From assembly GCA_020720965.1 (NCBI GenBank), contig DYNS01000049.1, positions 1-12,000 of the forward strand: DNA of 12,000 nucleotides, in the 5' to 3' direction. Shown here piece by piece: positions 5,359 to 11,708 of the stretch; the first letter of the stretch is position 1; each line of letters opens with the position of its first letter. Made by a program: the position numbers and the translations under genes. This DNA is from Anaerolinea sp. Lineage in GTDB: Bacteria; Chloroflexota; Anaerolineae; Anaerolineales; Villigracilaceae. The notes beneath the pieces were generated by a model. The model ran no database searches. It worked only from the letters and a program-made list of their open reading frames with translations, and had not been told where the DNA came from.

Positions 5359-6145
5359 AGCGGGGTTGAATGGCGTAAAGGAAGATGCCCGCCGCAACGG
5401 CGAGGTTGAGTGAAGTGGCGCGTCCGCGCATGGGAAGGGAAAGGCGGGTATGGCAGGCGCTAAGATGTTCTGCCGAAAGCCCTTTTTGCTCGCTGCCAAG
5501 CAGAAGAATGGTGGGGCGAGAATCGGGCTGGAAGGAAGCGTAATCCTGAGCGGCATGGGAGGAGGTGCCAATCAGATGCGCTCCCCGCCCCTGCGCCCAG
5601 GGCAAAAATTCGGCAAAGGAGGCGCTGACAAAGGGCTTCCAGAAGATTGCGCCCATGCTGGCACGGATGACAGCGGGTTGATACGGGTCGGCGCCGCCTT
5701 CCAGCAGTAGCAGACCGTCCGCGCCGGAGGCATCTATCGAGCGGAAGATGGCGCCGATGTTGCCAGGGTCTTGAGGTGAGAAGAGAGCAACCAGGGTGCG
5801 GAAGGGCGGGAAATCCCGAAGGGTGCGAGACTGTCGATGGACAAGAGCCGCGATTCCCTGGGGATTTTCTTTGCCCGCAAACGATTCAAACACCGGGGCG
5901 GAGAGGGCGGCACAGCGAATCCGCTTCTGTTCCATCTGATGGACGAGACTGTAGCCAAAATCGCTTTTTAGCAACTCTGGGGCATATAACAGGGAATGAA
6001 TATGCCACCCGGCTTGAACGGCTTCGCCTACATGCAACAGACCTTCCACCAGGAACAAATCGGTTTCATCGCGTCCTTTTTTTTGGCGCAGGGAGCGGGC
6101 TTGTTTGACAAGGGGGTTGGAGAGGCTGGTAATTTGTTCGGTCAT
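5357..6145 (-). CDS. SpoU/TrmH-family RNA 2'-O-methyltransferase
   Basis: 262-residue cytosolic SPOUT-fold enzyme that transfers a methyl group from S-adenosylmethionine to a ribose 2'-OH, most likely in rRNA (RlmB/TsnR group). The N-terminal substrate-binding domain (about 28-104) includes DLFLVEGLLHVGEA and the NPQGIAALV junction. Catalytic domain: motif 1 DPGNIGAIFRSIDASGADG (126-144, with Asn129 and Arg135), motif 2 LLLGSEQKGLS (214-224) and motif 3 LPMRGRATSLNLAVA (237-251). Motifs 2 and 3 form the knotted cofactor site. I place the start at ATG 6145-6143, where family similarity begins. A frame-open extension to 6226 would run through the promoter and adds no conserved residues. No Shine-Dalgarno precedes this ATG and a -10 element lies 6 nt upstream, so the transcript may be leaderless. 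It is divergent from the PAS receptor. The exact target nucleotide cannot be read from the sequence. Confidence 0.92.
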   Translation of the reverse strand: MTEQITSLSNPLVKQARSLRQKKGRDETDLFLVEGLLHVGEAVQAGWHIHSLLYAPELLKSDFGYSLVHQMEQKRIRCAALSAPVFESFAGKENPQGIAALVHRQSRTLRDFPPFRTLVALFSPQDPGNIGAIFRSIDASGADGLLLLEGGADPYQPAVIRASMGAIFWKPFVSASFAEFLPWAQGRGAHLIGTSSHAAQDYASFQPDSRPTILLLGSEQKGLSAEHLSACHTRLSLPMRGRATSLNLAVAAGIFLYAIQPR

Positions 6146-6151
6146 GCTGCA

Positions 6152-6180
6152 ATTGTATCTCAACCGGAGGGGGGAGTGAG
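6152..6180 (-). promoter_or_regulatory. Promoter of the rRNA methyltransferase, predicted leaderless
   Basis: On the minus strand TACAAT (6157-6152) lies 6 nt before the ATG, so the expected start site is the A of the start codon. A weak -35, CTCACT (6180-6175), sits 17 nt upstream. The absence of a Shine-Dalgarno agrees with leaderless initiation. Confidence 0.5.
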
Positions 6181-6203
6181 AAGAGCGGGTTTTGATGTAA
6201 ACT
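6176..6203 (+). promoter_or_regulatory. Candidate promoter of the 7TM-PAS receptor
   Basis: GTGAGA (6176-6181), a 16-nt spacer and TAAACT (6198-6203) form a moderate sigma70 match. The predicted start near 6210 gives a leader of about 30 nt, which contains the ribosome binding site AAGGA (6226-6230). The -35 region overlaps that of the divergent methyltransferase promoter. Confidence 0.4.
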
Positions 6204-6238
6204 AAAGGGTAGAACCACACCCCCAAAGGAAGTTTTTT

Positions 6239-7603
6239 ATGAATGTCATTGCCATCCCTTTTTTCTTTTCTGCCCTACTCTCAGCGGCGGTAGGCTACAT
6301 GGCGCACCAACGCAAAAATGTCAACGGCGCAAAAACGCTCATGTGGATTTTGCTCTCCCTTACGGTTTGGTCGGGCAGCGCCATGATGGAGAATCTGAAC
6401 CGAGCGGCGGGCTGGCATTTGTTTTGGGCGCAGGTGGGTTATTTTGGGGTGGTCAGCGTTCCGGTTTTGTGGGTCTTGTTCACCATCCAATACAGTTGGC
6501 AAGAAAAAGCGCCCCATCCGCAGGCGCTTTGGTGGCTGTGGATTGTGCCGCTCTTGACCTTGGGCATGGTGTGGACAAATAGCCTGCATTTTCTGCACTG
6601 GTCGGAAGTGCAGATGACGACCTTTCAGGGGATGCACGTTCAGGACGTAGAGCACGGTCCGTATTTTTGGATACACGCCATCTATTCGTATGCAAACATC
6701 ATCATCGGAACGGTCATTTTCGTCCGTAAGGCAATACAGGCAGATGATTCCAGCCGCGCCCAGGCATCCATCATGCTGACGGCGATTTTCGTCCTGTTTT
6801 TAGGGAATGGATTATATGTCTTTGACCTGTTACCGTTTAAGGGGCTGGATATTACCCCGCTCACTTTCACCCTTACCAGCGCCATCGTCGCCTGGGGTTT
6901 GTTCCGTTTTCGGCTGCTCAGCGCCCCGCCCATCAGCACCGAGACGATTTTGCAAAACCTGGAACAGAGCCTGCTTGTAACAGACGCGGAAATGCGAATT
7001 GTCTTCGTCAACGCCGCGTTTGAGCACCTTACCGGCATTACCCCGGCAATGGCATACGATAAAAAGCCAGATCAAGCCCTGCTTGGTTGGCCCCCCATTT
7101 TTGATGTTCACAAAAACAAGGTGGAAACAGAGATTAACGTGATGTCGGGAAACCTGCAAATGGAGTTGGAGGTTTGTATTTCGCCACTCTGGCGCGAGAA
7201 TGTGTATAACGGTTGCATTTACGCCTTTCACCCCCTAAAAACGCCGGCCTCCCCCACCCCGGAAGCGGATAGGATGGGGCAAGAAACGAAGCCGAGCAGC
7301 GCCATTTTTTTGGTGGTACAGCACCAAAGCGGGAAGATTCAGGAAGTAAATAGCGCCTTCCTCTTCAACACCGGCTACCGCCGCGCCGAATCCATTGGCT
7401 ATACGCCGCTACAGTTGGGATTGTGGGATATTGAAACCAGGGCATCCGTCACCCGCCTGCTCCGGCAAAATCATGCCATTCAGGATTACACGGTGTATCT
7501 CAAAACCAAGTCTGGCAAGGCGGAGGCGTGGATGCTTTCCATCAGTCTGCTCACGGTTCACGGCGAGGAGTTGCAATTTTGGGCGGCTCGCCCGGTGCAG
7601 TAA
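6239..7603 (+). CDS. Seven-helix membrane receptor with two PAS domains and no output domain
   Basis: 454 residues. The N-terminal half is a seven-helix module like the histidine-kinase 7TM sensor region. Helices lie at about 3-22, 32-50, 62-83, 97-113, 143-163, 178-196 and 205-224, and the Trp-rich second and fourth helices are typical. The first PAS domain spans about 237-332 (ILQNLEQSLLVTDAEMRIVFVNAAFEHLTG). A Pro/Thr-rich linker (334-351) leads to a second PAS (about 352-452; GKIQEVNSAFLFNTGYRRAESIGY). The protein then stops at RPVQ, followed at once by a terminator. There is no HisKA/HATPase, GGDEF, EAL or HAMP domain, and nothing downstream could be the lost half. It may signal by protein contact with a kinase encoded elsewhere, or be a truncated kinase. 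Start ATG 6239 has AAGGA at 6226-6230. It is convergent with nrfA, but a link to nitrite respiration is only positional. Confidence 0.85.
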   Translation: MNVIAIPFFFSALLSAAVGYMAHQRKNVNGAKTLMWILLSLTVWSGSAMMENLNRAAGWHLFWAQVGYFGVVSVPVLWVLFTIQYSWQEKAPHPQALWWLWIVPLLTLGMVWTNSLHFLHWSEVQMTTFQGMHVQDVEHGPYFWIHAIYSYANIIIGTVIFVRKAIQADDSSRAQASIMLTAIFVLFLGNGLYVFDLLPFKGLDITPLTFTLTSAIVAWGLFRFRLLSAPPISTETILQNLEQSLLVTDAEMRIVFVNAAFEHLTGITPAMAYDKKPDQALLGWPPIFDVHKNKVETEINVMSGNLQMELEVCISPLWRENVYNGCIYAFHPLKTPASPTPEADRMGQETKPSSAIFLVVQHQSGKIQEVNSAFLFNTGYRRAESIGYTPLQLGLWDIETRASVTRLLRQNHAIQDYTVYLKTKSGKAEAWMLSISLLTVHGEELQFWAARPVQ

Positions 7604-7642
7604 TCCAAAAGGGCTGCCCTTACCGGGCAGCCCTTTTGGATT
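7602..7642. terminator. Perfect 18-bp bidirectional terminator
   Basis: Arms 7602-7619 and 7625-7642 are exact reverse complements around a TTACC loop. Each has a G/C-rich top (GGGCTGCCC) and an A/T-rich base, so a T-run ends the stem on either strand. It begins inside the TAA stop of the PAS receptor gene and lies 13 nt past the stop of nrfA on the other strand. Confidence 0.93.
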
Positions 7643-7655
7643 GGGTTACGAGAGT

Positions 7656-8990
7656 TTAGGGTAAAACCGCGCCGGTTTCCTGGCTGCTGTAGTAGGTTCC
7701 GATTTCTAGCAGGGAGGGGTCGTTGGCGGCTTGGGCGGCGAGCATCTGCGCCTGGCGGGCAAGGTTGGTGGATTCTGCCAGCACTTTTAGGATGTATTCC
7801 GGGTTGTGGAAGCCCATGCTGTTTTCGGCGGAGACAAAGTCCCAATAATATTGCGACTGCCGGTGCAGTTCCCGCGCCTGGTTGAGCAGGTCGGGGTCGC
7901 TGGCGGCGTTGGCAGTGGCGGCTTTGATGGCGTTGATGGCATCCACAATCGCATCTTCAGTGGCGACTTTGGTATTGTAAACCTGGTCTTGGATGAGGCT
8001 CACGCGGCGCACAACGGCTTCGGTATCGGTGTGGCACTGTCCACAAGCCAGTTCCGGGTTGAGCAGGGGACTGTGAATATCGTGCATGGAGTATTTGGAA
8101 GCGCCTTCGCGGACGTAGGGCATGTGGCAGTCGGCGCAGGAAACGCCCGCGTTGTAGTGAGTGGAGCCAGCGGTGTACATTTCATATTCCGGGTGCTGGG
8201 CTTTGAGGGTGGGGGTGAGGGCTTCGGGGTATTCCCAGTCTTTATATCCGGCTTCGTTGTAGTATTGGTACATTTCTTCCACTTTGGTGCCGCCATCCCA
8301 GGGCAGGGTGAGGTATTTGCCATCGCCCTTGAAGTAGTATTCCACATGGCAGTTGGCGCAAACCAGGCTACGCATCTCCTGACGGGAGTAGGTCGTCCAG
8401 TCTTTGCCCTGGCGCTCCAGCGCCTCTTTGAGGGCGGGGTTGGTGACAACCAGGCGCATGGTTCCGGCTTCGTGGCAGTTGGCGCAGCCGATAGATTCGG
8501 TCAGGTGCTTGCCAAGTTCGGAAAAGGAGGTCTTGTCGTAGGCTTCCATGCCCATTTCCGTCCACAAGCCAGGGTTGTTGGAAGATTTACAAGAATAGCA
8601 GGTTCCGGGGGTTTTCTCGTTGACGCGCTTGGTGGCACGGACATCTTCCAGCGCCCATTCGTGACCCCGGTCATCGTTGTAGTCGATGCTGAAGGGGTAG
8701 CCGGTGAAGAGAATGACCTGGCGAGGGTCGCGCTCCAGGTGGGAGAAGGCGCTGGAACCGCCGAAGGTCGTATCCAGGCTGTTGTTGCGGGTCTTCAGCA
8801 GGGATGAATATTGATTGGGGAAGTTGCGTCCCCATAGTTCAGATTCCGGCTCCAGCGGGGCAATTTCCACAATCGGCTGGGTGGTACGGGATTGAGCAGG
8901 CTGGTTGTTCATGAAGATGAGCGTTCCTGCCAGGGCTGCCGCCAGAACAATGACCAAGCCAGCCAAAATAAAGGTGGTGTATTTTTGCAT
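7656..8990 (-). CDS. nrfA: Ammonia-forming cytochrome c nitrite reductase, catalytic subunit (pentahaem)
   Basis: 444-residue NrfA, which reduces nitrite to ammonium with six electrons on the outer side of the membrane. Five haem sites are visible: the active-site motif CYSCK (131-135) with lysine as proximal ligand, then CANCH (169-173), CANCH (211-215), CADCH (285-289) and CGQCH (316-320). Catalytic residues have clear equivalents: Arg118 (EDVRATKRV), Tyr218 (CHVEYYF) and His278 (AGSTHYNAG). Glu217 with Lys263 and Gln265 (KAQHPEYE) form the usual calcium site. One N-terminal hydrophobic segment (about 7-27) is a signal peptide or uncleaved anchor. The length is slightly shorter than E. coli NrfA (478). 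Start ATG 8990-8988 with GAGGAG at 9004-8999. It lies 19 nt downstream of nrfH in one operon. All key residues are intact, so it should be active. Confidence 0.97.
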   Translation of the reverse strand: MQKYTTFILAGLVIVLAAALAGTLIFMNNQPAQSRTTQPIVEIAPLEPESELWGRNFPNQYSSLLKTRNNSLDTTFGGSSAFSHLERDPRQVILFTGYPFSIDYNDDRGHEWALEDVRATKRVNEKTPGTCYSCKSSNNPGLWTEMGMEAYDKTSFSELGKHLTESIGCANCHEAGTMRLVVTNPALKEALERQGKDWTTYSRQEMRSLVCANCHVEYYFKGDGKYLTLPWDGGTKVEEMYQYYNEAGYKDWEYPEALTPTLKAQHPEYEMYTAGSTHYNAGVSCADCHMPYVREGASKYSMHDIHSPLLNPELACGQCHTDTEAVVRRVSLIQDQVYNTKVATEDAIVDAINAIKAATANAASDPDLLNQARELHRQSQYYWDFVSAENSMGFHNPEYILKVLAESTNLARQAQMLAAQAANDPSLLEIGTYYSSQETGAVLP

Positions 8991-9009
8991 ATTCAGTTCT
9001 CCTCAGGTG

Positions 9010-9495
9010 TTATTTGGTGGGGTAAAGAGCAGAATCTTGCAGGGGCAGCAGGGCAATGCCGCGCGCGCCATGCGCCACATTGCGGTGACAATCCCAACAG
9101 GTGCGGGTTTCATCTGCCATCATGGCGGTATTCTCCACCGTACCCTGGTGACAGCGCACACAATTTTGCTGAATGATGGCTTTGGTGTGCGGGGTGGCGC
9201 GGATGACTTCCGGTGTTTGCCCGGTGCTAAAGACATAGACATCGTGCATTCCGGTTCGCGCCTTTTCGATGTAGTAAGAGACGACATTATCGTGGGGCAG
9301 GTGGCAGTCTACACATTCGGTCCAGTCTTCGTGCGGAGCGTGATACCAGTTTTCGTAAGCCGCATCCATCACATGACAGTTGGCGCAGGTTGCCGGGTCG
9401 CTGCCCATGTAGGTCATTGCTTCGCTAACATAGGCAAAAACGCCCAGGGCAGCAACCGCAACAAGTACAGCAAATACAGGAAAAAATTTAGACAT
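9010..9495 (-). CDS. nrfH: Cytochrome c nitrite reductase small subunit, membrane quinol dehydrogenase (tetrahaem)
   Basis: 161-residue NapC/NirT-family protein. It takes electrons from menaquinol and passes them to NrfA, forming the membrane NrfHA complex. A single N-terminal helix (about 4-23) anchors it. Four haem motifs follow: CANCH (37-41), CVDCH (61-65), CVRCH (112-116) and CWDCH (133-137). The first reads CANCHVM, with Met43 in the place of the unusual CxxCHxM ligand known for NrfH. The conserved EDWTECVDCHLPHDNV segment (56-71) is typical. Start ATG 9495-9493 with AAGGTGA at 9505-9499. It is the first gene of the operon, with nrfA next, an order shared with delta/epsilon-proteobacterial nrfHA. 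No dedicated haem-lyase genes appear in the window. Expression is probably governed by the CRP/FNR-type palindrome upstream. Confidence 0.96.
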   Translation of the reverse strand: MSKFFPVFAVLVAVAALGVFAYVSEAMTYMGSDPATCANCHVMDAAYENWYHAPHEDWTECVDCHLPHDNVVSYYIEKARTGMHDVYVFSTGQTPEVIRATPHTKAIIQQNCVRCHQGTVENTAMMADETRTCWDCHRNVAHGARGIALLPLQDSALYPTK

Positions 9496-9530
9496 ATCTC
9501 ACCTTCTTGGGCGCAAGTTAATCTAGGTTT

Positions 9531-9539
9531 AATATATCA
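9531..9539 (-). promoter_or_regulatory. Extended -10 promoter of nrfHA
   Basis: The minus strand reads TGATATATT (9539-9531), an extended -10 (TG-N-TATATT). The predicted start is near 9524, about 28 nt before the nrfH ATG. There is no -35 consensus; instead the CRP/FNR-type palindrome covers that region, as at class II activated promoters. Confidence 0.55.
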
Positions 9540-9555
9540 AGAAGCCCTTAAAAAC

Positions 9556-9575
9556 TTTGTGACCTAAGTCACAAA
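9556..9575. promoter_or_regulatory. CRP/FNR-family binding palindrome between nrfHA and the ligase gene
   Basis: TTTGTGAC-CTAA-GTCACAAA has perfect 8-bp arms and contains the CRP-type core TGTGA-N6-TCACA. Its centre (9565.5) lies about 41 bp upstream of the predicted nrfH start, the class II activator position, and about 66 bp upstream of the predicted ligase start. A CRP/FNR-family regulator is expected; which member, and its signal, cannot be read from the site. Confidence 0.75.
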
Positions 9576-9619
9576 ATGTATATATGCGATTTTTGTCATA
9601 CTTCGTCATTCTCCTCGGC

Positions 9620-9625
9620 TATAAT
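9620..9625 (+). promoter_or_regulatory. Consensus -10 of the acyl-CoA synthetase gene
   Basis: TATAAT matches the -10 consensus exactly. No -35 element fits at 16-18 nt; a GTCAT direct repeat occupies the region instead. The predicted start, near 9632, gives a leader of about 44 nt. Confidence 0.55.
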
Positions 9626-9635
9626 TTCATCCAAC

Positions 9636-9653
9636 TTGCCCCGTGCGGGGCAA
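9636..9653 (+). promoter_or_regulatory. Hairpin in the 5' leader of the acyl-CoA synthetase mRNA
   Basis: TTGCCCC-GTGC-GGGGCAA is a perfect 7-bp stem with a 4-nt loop, starting about 4 nt after the predicted transcription start and ending 13 nt before the GGAGGA ribosome binding site. It could shield the mRNA 5' end from decay. No T-run follows, so it is not a terminator. Confidence 0.5.
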
Positions 9654-9675
9654 CCCAAGCGCTGGCGGAGGAAAA

Positions 9676-11634
9676 ATGGCAGACTCTTTTGAATTTGGAG
9701 GAGAATTTGTTTGGCAGCCCCCAAACTCTCTGGTGGAAAAAGCCCGGCTTACGGAATTTATGCGCCTGCACGGGCTGAACAGTTTTGAAGAACTGATGCA
9801 AAAATCCACCTCCCAAATAGATTGGTTCACCGATGCGGTTTTTCGGTACTTGCAGATTGAATTTTACGAACCCTACCGGCAGGTCGTGAACCTTTCGGAG
9901 GGGATTGCCTTCCCGCGCTGGTGCGTGGGCGGCAAAATGAACATCGCTCACAACTGCGTAGATAAGCGCAAAGACGACCCGCGCACCGCGATTGTGTGGG
10001 AAGGCGAAGAAGGCGAGACGGCTTCGCTAACCTACGCGCAGTTGTATCGGCAGGCAAACCAAACCGCCAACGCCCTCCGCGCCCTGGGCCTGTGTAAAGG
10101 AGATGTGATTGCTCTGCTGATGCCCATGACTCCGCACATCGTCATCGCCATGCTGGCAATTGCCAAAATTGGCGGGGTGATTTTGCCCCTCTTCAGCGGG
10201 TACGGCGCCGGGGCGGTTGTTTCTCGCCTGCAAGATGCCGGGGCGAAGGCGCTCTTCACAGCCGATGGCGCTTTTCGGCGCGGAAAATCCATCAACATCA
10301 AAAACGTGGCAGAAGAAGCCGCCACCCAACTCCCCAGCCTACAACATATCATCGTCCTGCGCCGCACCGGGGAGGAGATTTCCATGACCCCTGGGCGCGA
10401 CCACTGGTGGGATGAACTCATCTCCCCGCAGCCGGAGGAAGCAGAAACCGAAGTAACCGCCGCCGAAGACCCTCTCCTGCTCCTGTACACTTCCGGCACA
10501 ACGGGCAAGCCCAAGGGCGCTTTGCACACCCATTGCGGCTTCCCCGTTAAAGCCGCGCAGGATATGGCATTTGGCACCGACGTTCACCCCGCCGACCTGG
10601 TGTACTGGATGACCGACATGGGCTGGATGATGGGTCCCTGGCTGGTCTTTGGGGCGCTCCTTTTAGGCGCAAGCCTCTTCCTTTATGATGGCGCGCCAGA
10701 CTACCCCGCCCCCAACCGGGTTTGGGCGCTGGCAGAACGACACCGCATTAACCAAATGGGCATCTCGCCCACCCTCATCCGCTCTCTGCTGCCGCATGGC
10801 AACCTGCACGAACAACACGACCTGAGCGCCCTGCAATGCTTTGCCTCCACCGGCGAGCCCTGGAACCCCGCCCCCTGGTTATGGCTGTTTGAGGAAGTCG
10901 GCAAACGCCGCATCCCCATCATCAATTACTCTGGCGGACCCGAAATCAGCGGCGGGATTCTCATGGGAAACCCTCTCCTGCCCATGAAACCCTGCGCCTT
11001 CTCCGCGCCCTGCCCCGGCATGGCAGCAGATGTGCTGGACGAAAACGGGCAACCCCTCCGCAACGCAGTCGGCGAGTTGGTCATCTGCGCCCCCTGGGTG
11101 GGCATGACTCGCGGATTTTGGAAAGACAAGCAAAGATACCTGGATACCTACTGGAGCCGCTGGGAAAATATTTGGGTACACGGAGATTTCGCCGCCATCG
11201 ATGCAGACGGGATGTGGTACATCCTGGGGCGCTCCGATGACACCCTCAAAATTGCAGGCAAACGCCTCGGACCTGCCGAAGTGGAATCCGTCCTGGCGCG
11301 TCACCCCGCCGTATTAGAATCGGCTGCCATTGGCGCGCCGCACCCGGTTAAAGGGAGCGAACTTGTCCTGTTTGTCGTCCTCAAACCGCAGCACAACCGC
11401 CAGGCAGAAATCCGCACCGAACTACGCCAAATGGTCACTGCCGAAATGGGCAAAGCCCTCGCCCCCAAAGAAATCCACTTCGTCCACGACCTGCCCAAAA
11501 CCCGCAACGCCAAAGTGATGCGAAGAGTCATCCGCAGCGCCTACCTCGGTCAACCCTCCGGCGACCTGAGCGCCCTGCTAAACCCCGAAGCCCTGCAAGA
11601 AATTGAGCGCCAAAGCGGACAAAAACAAGGTTAA
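9676..11634 (+). CDS. AMP-forming acyl-CoA synthetase of the acetyl-CoA synthetase (ACS) type
   Basis: 652-residue cytosolic adenylate-forming ligase that activates a short-chain acid with ATP and joins it to CoA. An ACS-type N-terminal region (about 34-100; SFEELMQKSTSQIDWF and the EPYRQVVNLSEGIAFPRWCVGGKMNIAHN stretch, here given in part) precedes the AMP-binding core. Core motifs: P-loop YTSGTTGKPKGALHTH (271-286), aromatic WMTDMGWMMGPW (311-322), A5 NYSGGPEISGG (417-427), A7 HGDFAAIDADGMWYILGRSDD (about 502-522, the hinge aspartate in RSDD) and A10 LPKTRNAKVMRR (607-618) with catalytic Lys613. The A5 motif lacks the WWQTE of classical Acs, and Pro422 stands where Thr is usual, so the substrate may not be acetate. 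Start ATG 9676 with GGAGGA at 9667-9672; the in-frame GTG at 9643 lies in the leader hairpin and is unlikely. It is divergent from nrfHA. Confidence 0.9.
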   Translation: MADSFEFGGEFVWQPPNSLVEKARLTEFMRLHGLNSFEELMQKSTSQIDWFTDAVFRYLQIEFYEPYRQVVNLSEGIAFPRWCVGGKMNIAHNCVDKRKDDPRTAIVWEGEEGETASLTYAQLYRQANQTANALRALGLCKGDVIALLMPMTPHIVIAMLAIAKIGGVILPLFSGYGAGAVVSRLQDAGAKALFTADGAFRRGKSINIKNVAEEAATQLPSLQHIIVLRRTGEEISMTPGRDHWWDELISPQPEEAETEVTAAEDPLLLLYTSGTTGKPKGALHTHCGFPVKAAQDMAFGTDVHPADLVYWMTDMGWMMGPWLVFGALLLGASLFLYDGAPDYPAPNRVWALAERHRINQMGISPTLIRSLLPHGNLHEQHDLSALQCFASTGEPWNPAPWLWLFEEVGKRRIPIINYSGGPEISGGILMGNPLLPMKPCAFSAPCPGMAADVLDENGQPLRNAVGELVICAPWVGMTRGFWKDKQRYLDTYWSRWENIWVHGDFAAIDADGMWYILGRSDDTLKIAGKRLGPAEVESVLARHPAVLESAAIGAPHPVKGSELVLFVVLKPQHNRQAEIRTELRQMVTAEMGKALAPKEIHFVHDLPKTRNAKVMRRVIRSAYLGQPSGDLSALLNPEALQEIERQSGQKQG

Positions 11635-11663
11635 TGGCACGTTAAACCTCCAACCCAAAGGTC

Positions 11664-11672
11664 TGATACAAT
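11664..11672 (+). promoter_or_regulatory. Possible extended -10 promoter of the sulfotransferase-like gene
   Basis: TGATACAAT (TG-N-TACAAT) lies 36 nt before the ATG at 11709, with no clear -35. The predicted start is near 11679. No terminator separates the ligase stop (11634) from this gene, so readthrough is also possible. Confidence 0.4.
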
Positions 11673-11708
11673 CGCCAAAATCCACTTTATAAAGGTAACA
11701 CCCGCTCT

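Noticed and set aside
5209..5409. 66-residue plus-strand open frame in the gap between sppA and the methyltransferase gene
   Set aside because: It crosses the structured RNA and runs into the 3' end of the methyltransferase gene, has no ribosome binding site and shows no recognisable protein features.
6146..6226. Upstream in-frame extension of the methyltransferase to 6226
   Set aside because: The added 27 residues have no family similarity, no ribosome binding site, and run through the divergent promoter region. Conserved sequence starts right after Met at 6145.
7806..8807. 333-residue plus-strand open frame across nrfA
   Set aside because: It is antisense to a gene with five intact haem motifs. 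Its Gly/Val/Phe-rich composition is the reverse-complement shadow of nrfA codon use.
9595..9609. NarL/NarP heptamers or a Pho box in the nrf-ligase intergenic region
   Set aside because: No heptamer fits the NarL consensus fully, and the GTCAT repeat has a 10-bp rather than the 11-bp period of Pho boxes.
9643..9675. GTG at 9643 as the start of the acyl-CoA synthetase
   Set aside because: It lies in the loop of the leader hairpin without a ribosome binding site. ATG 9676 has GGAGGA just upstream and yields the usual 652-residue length.
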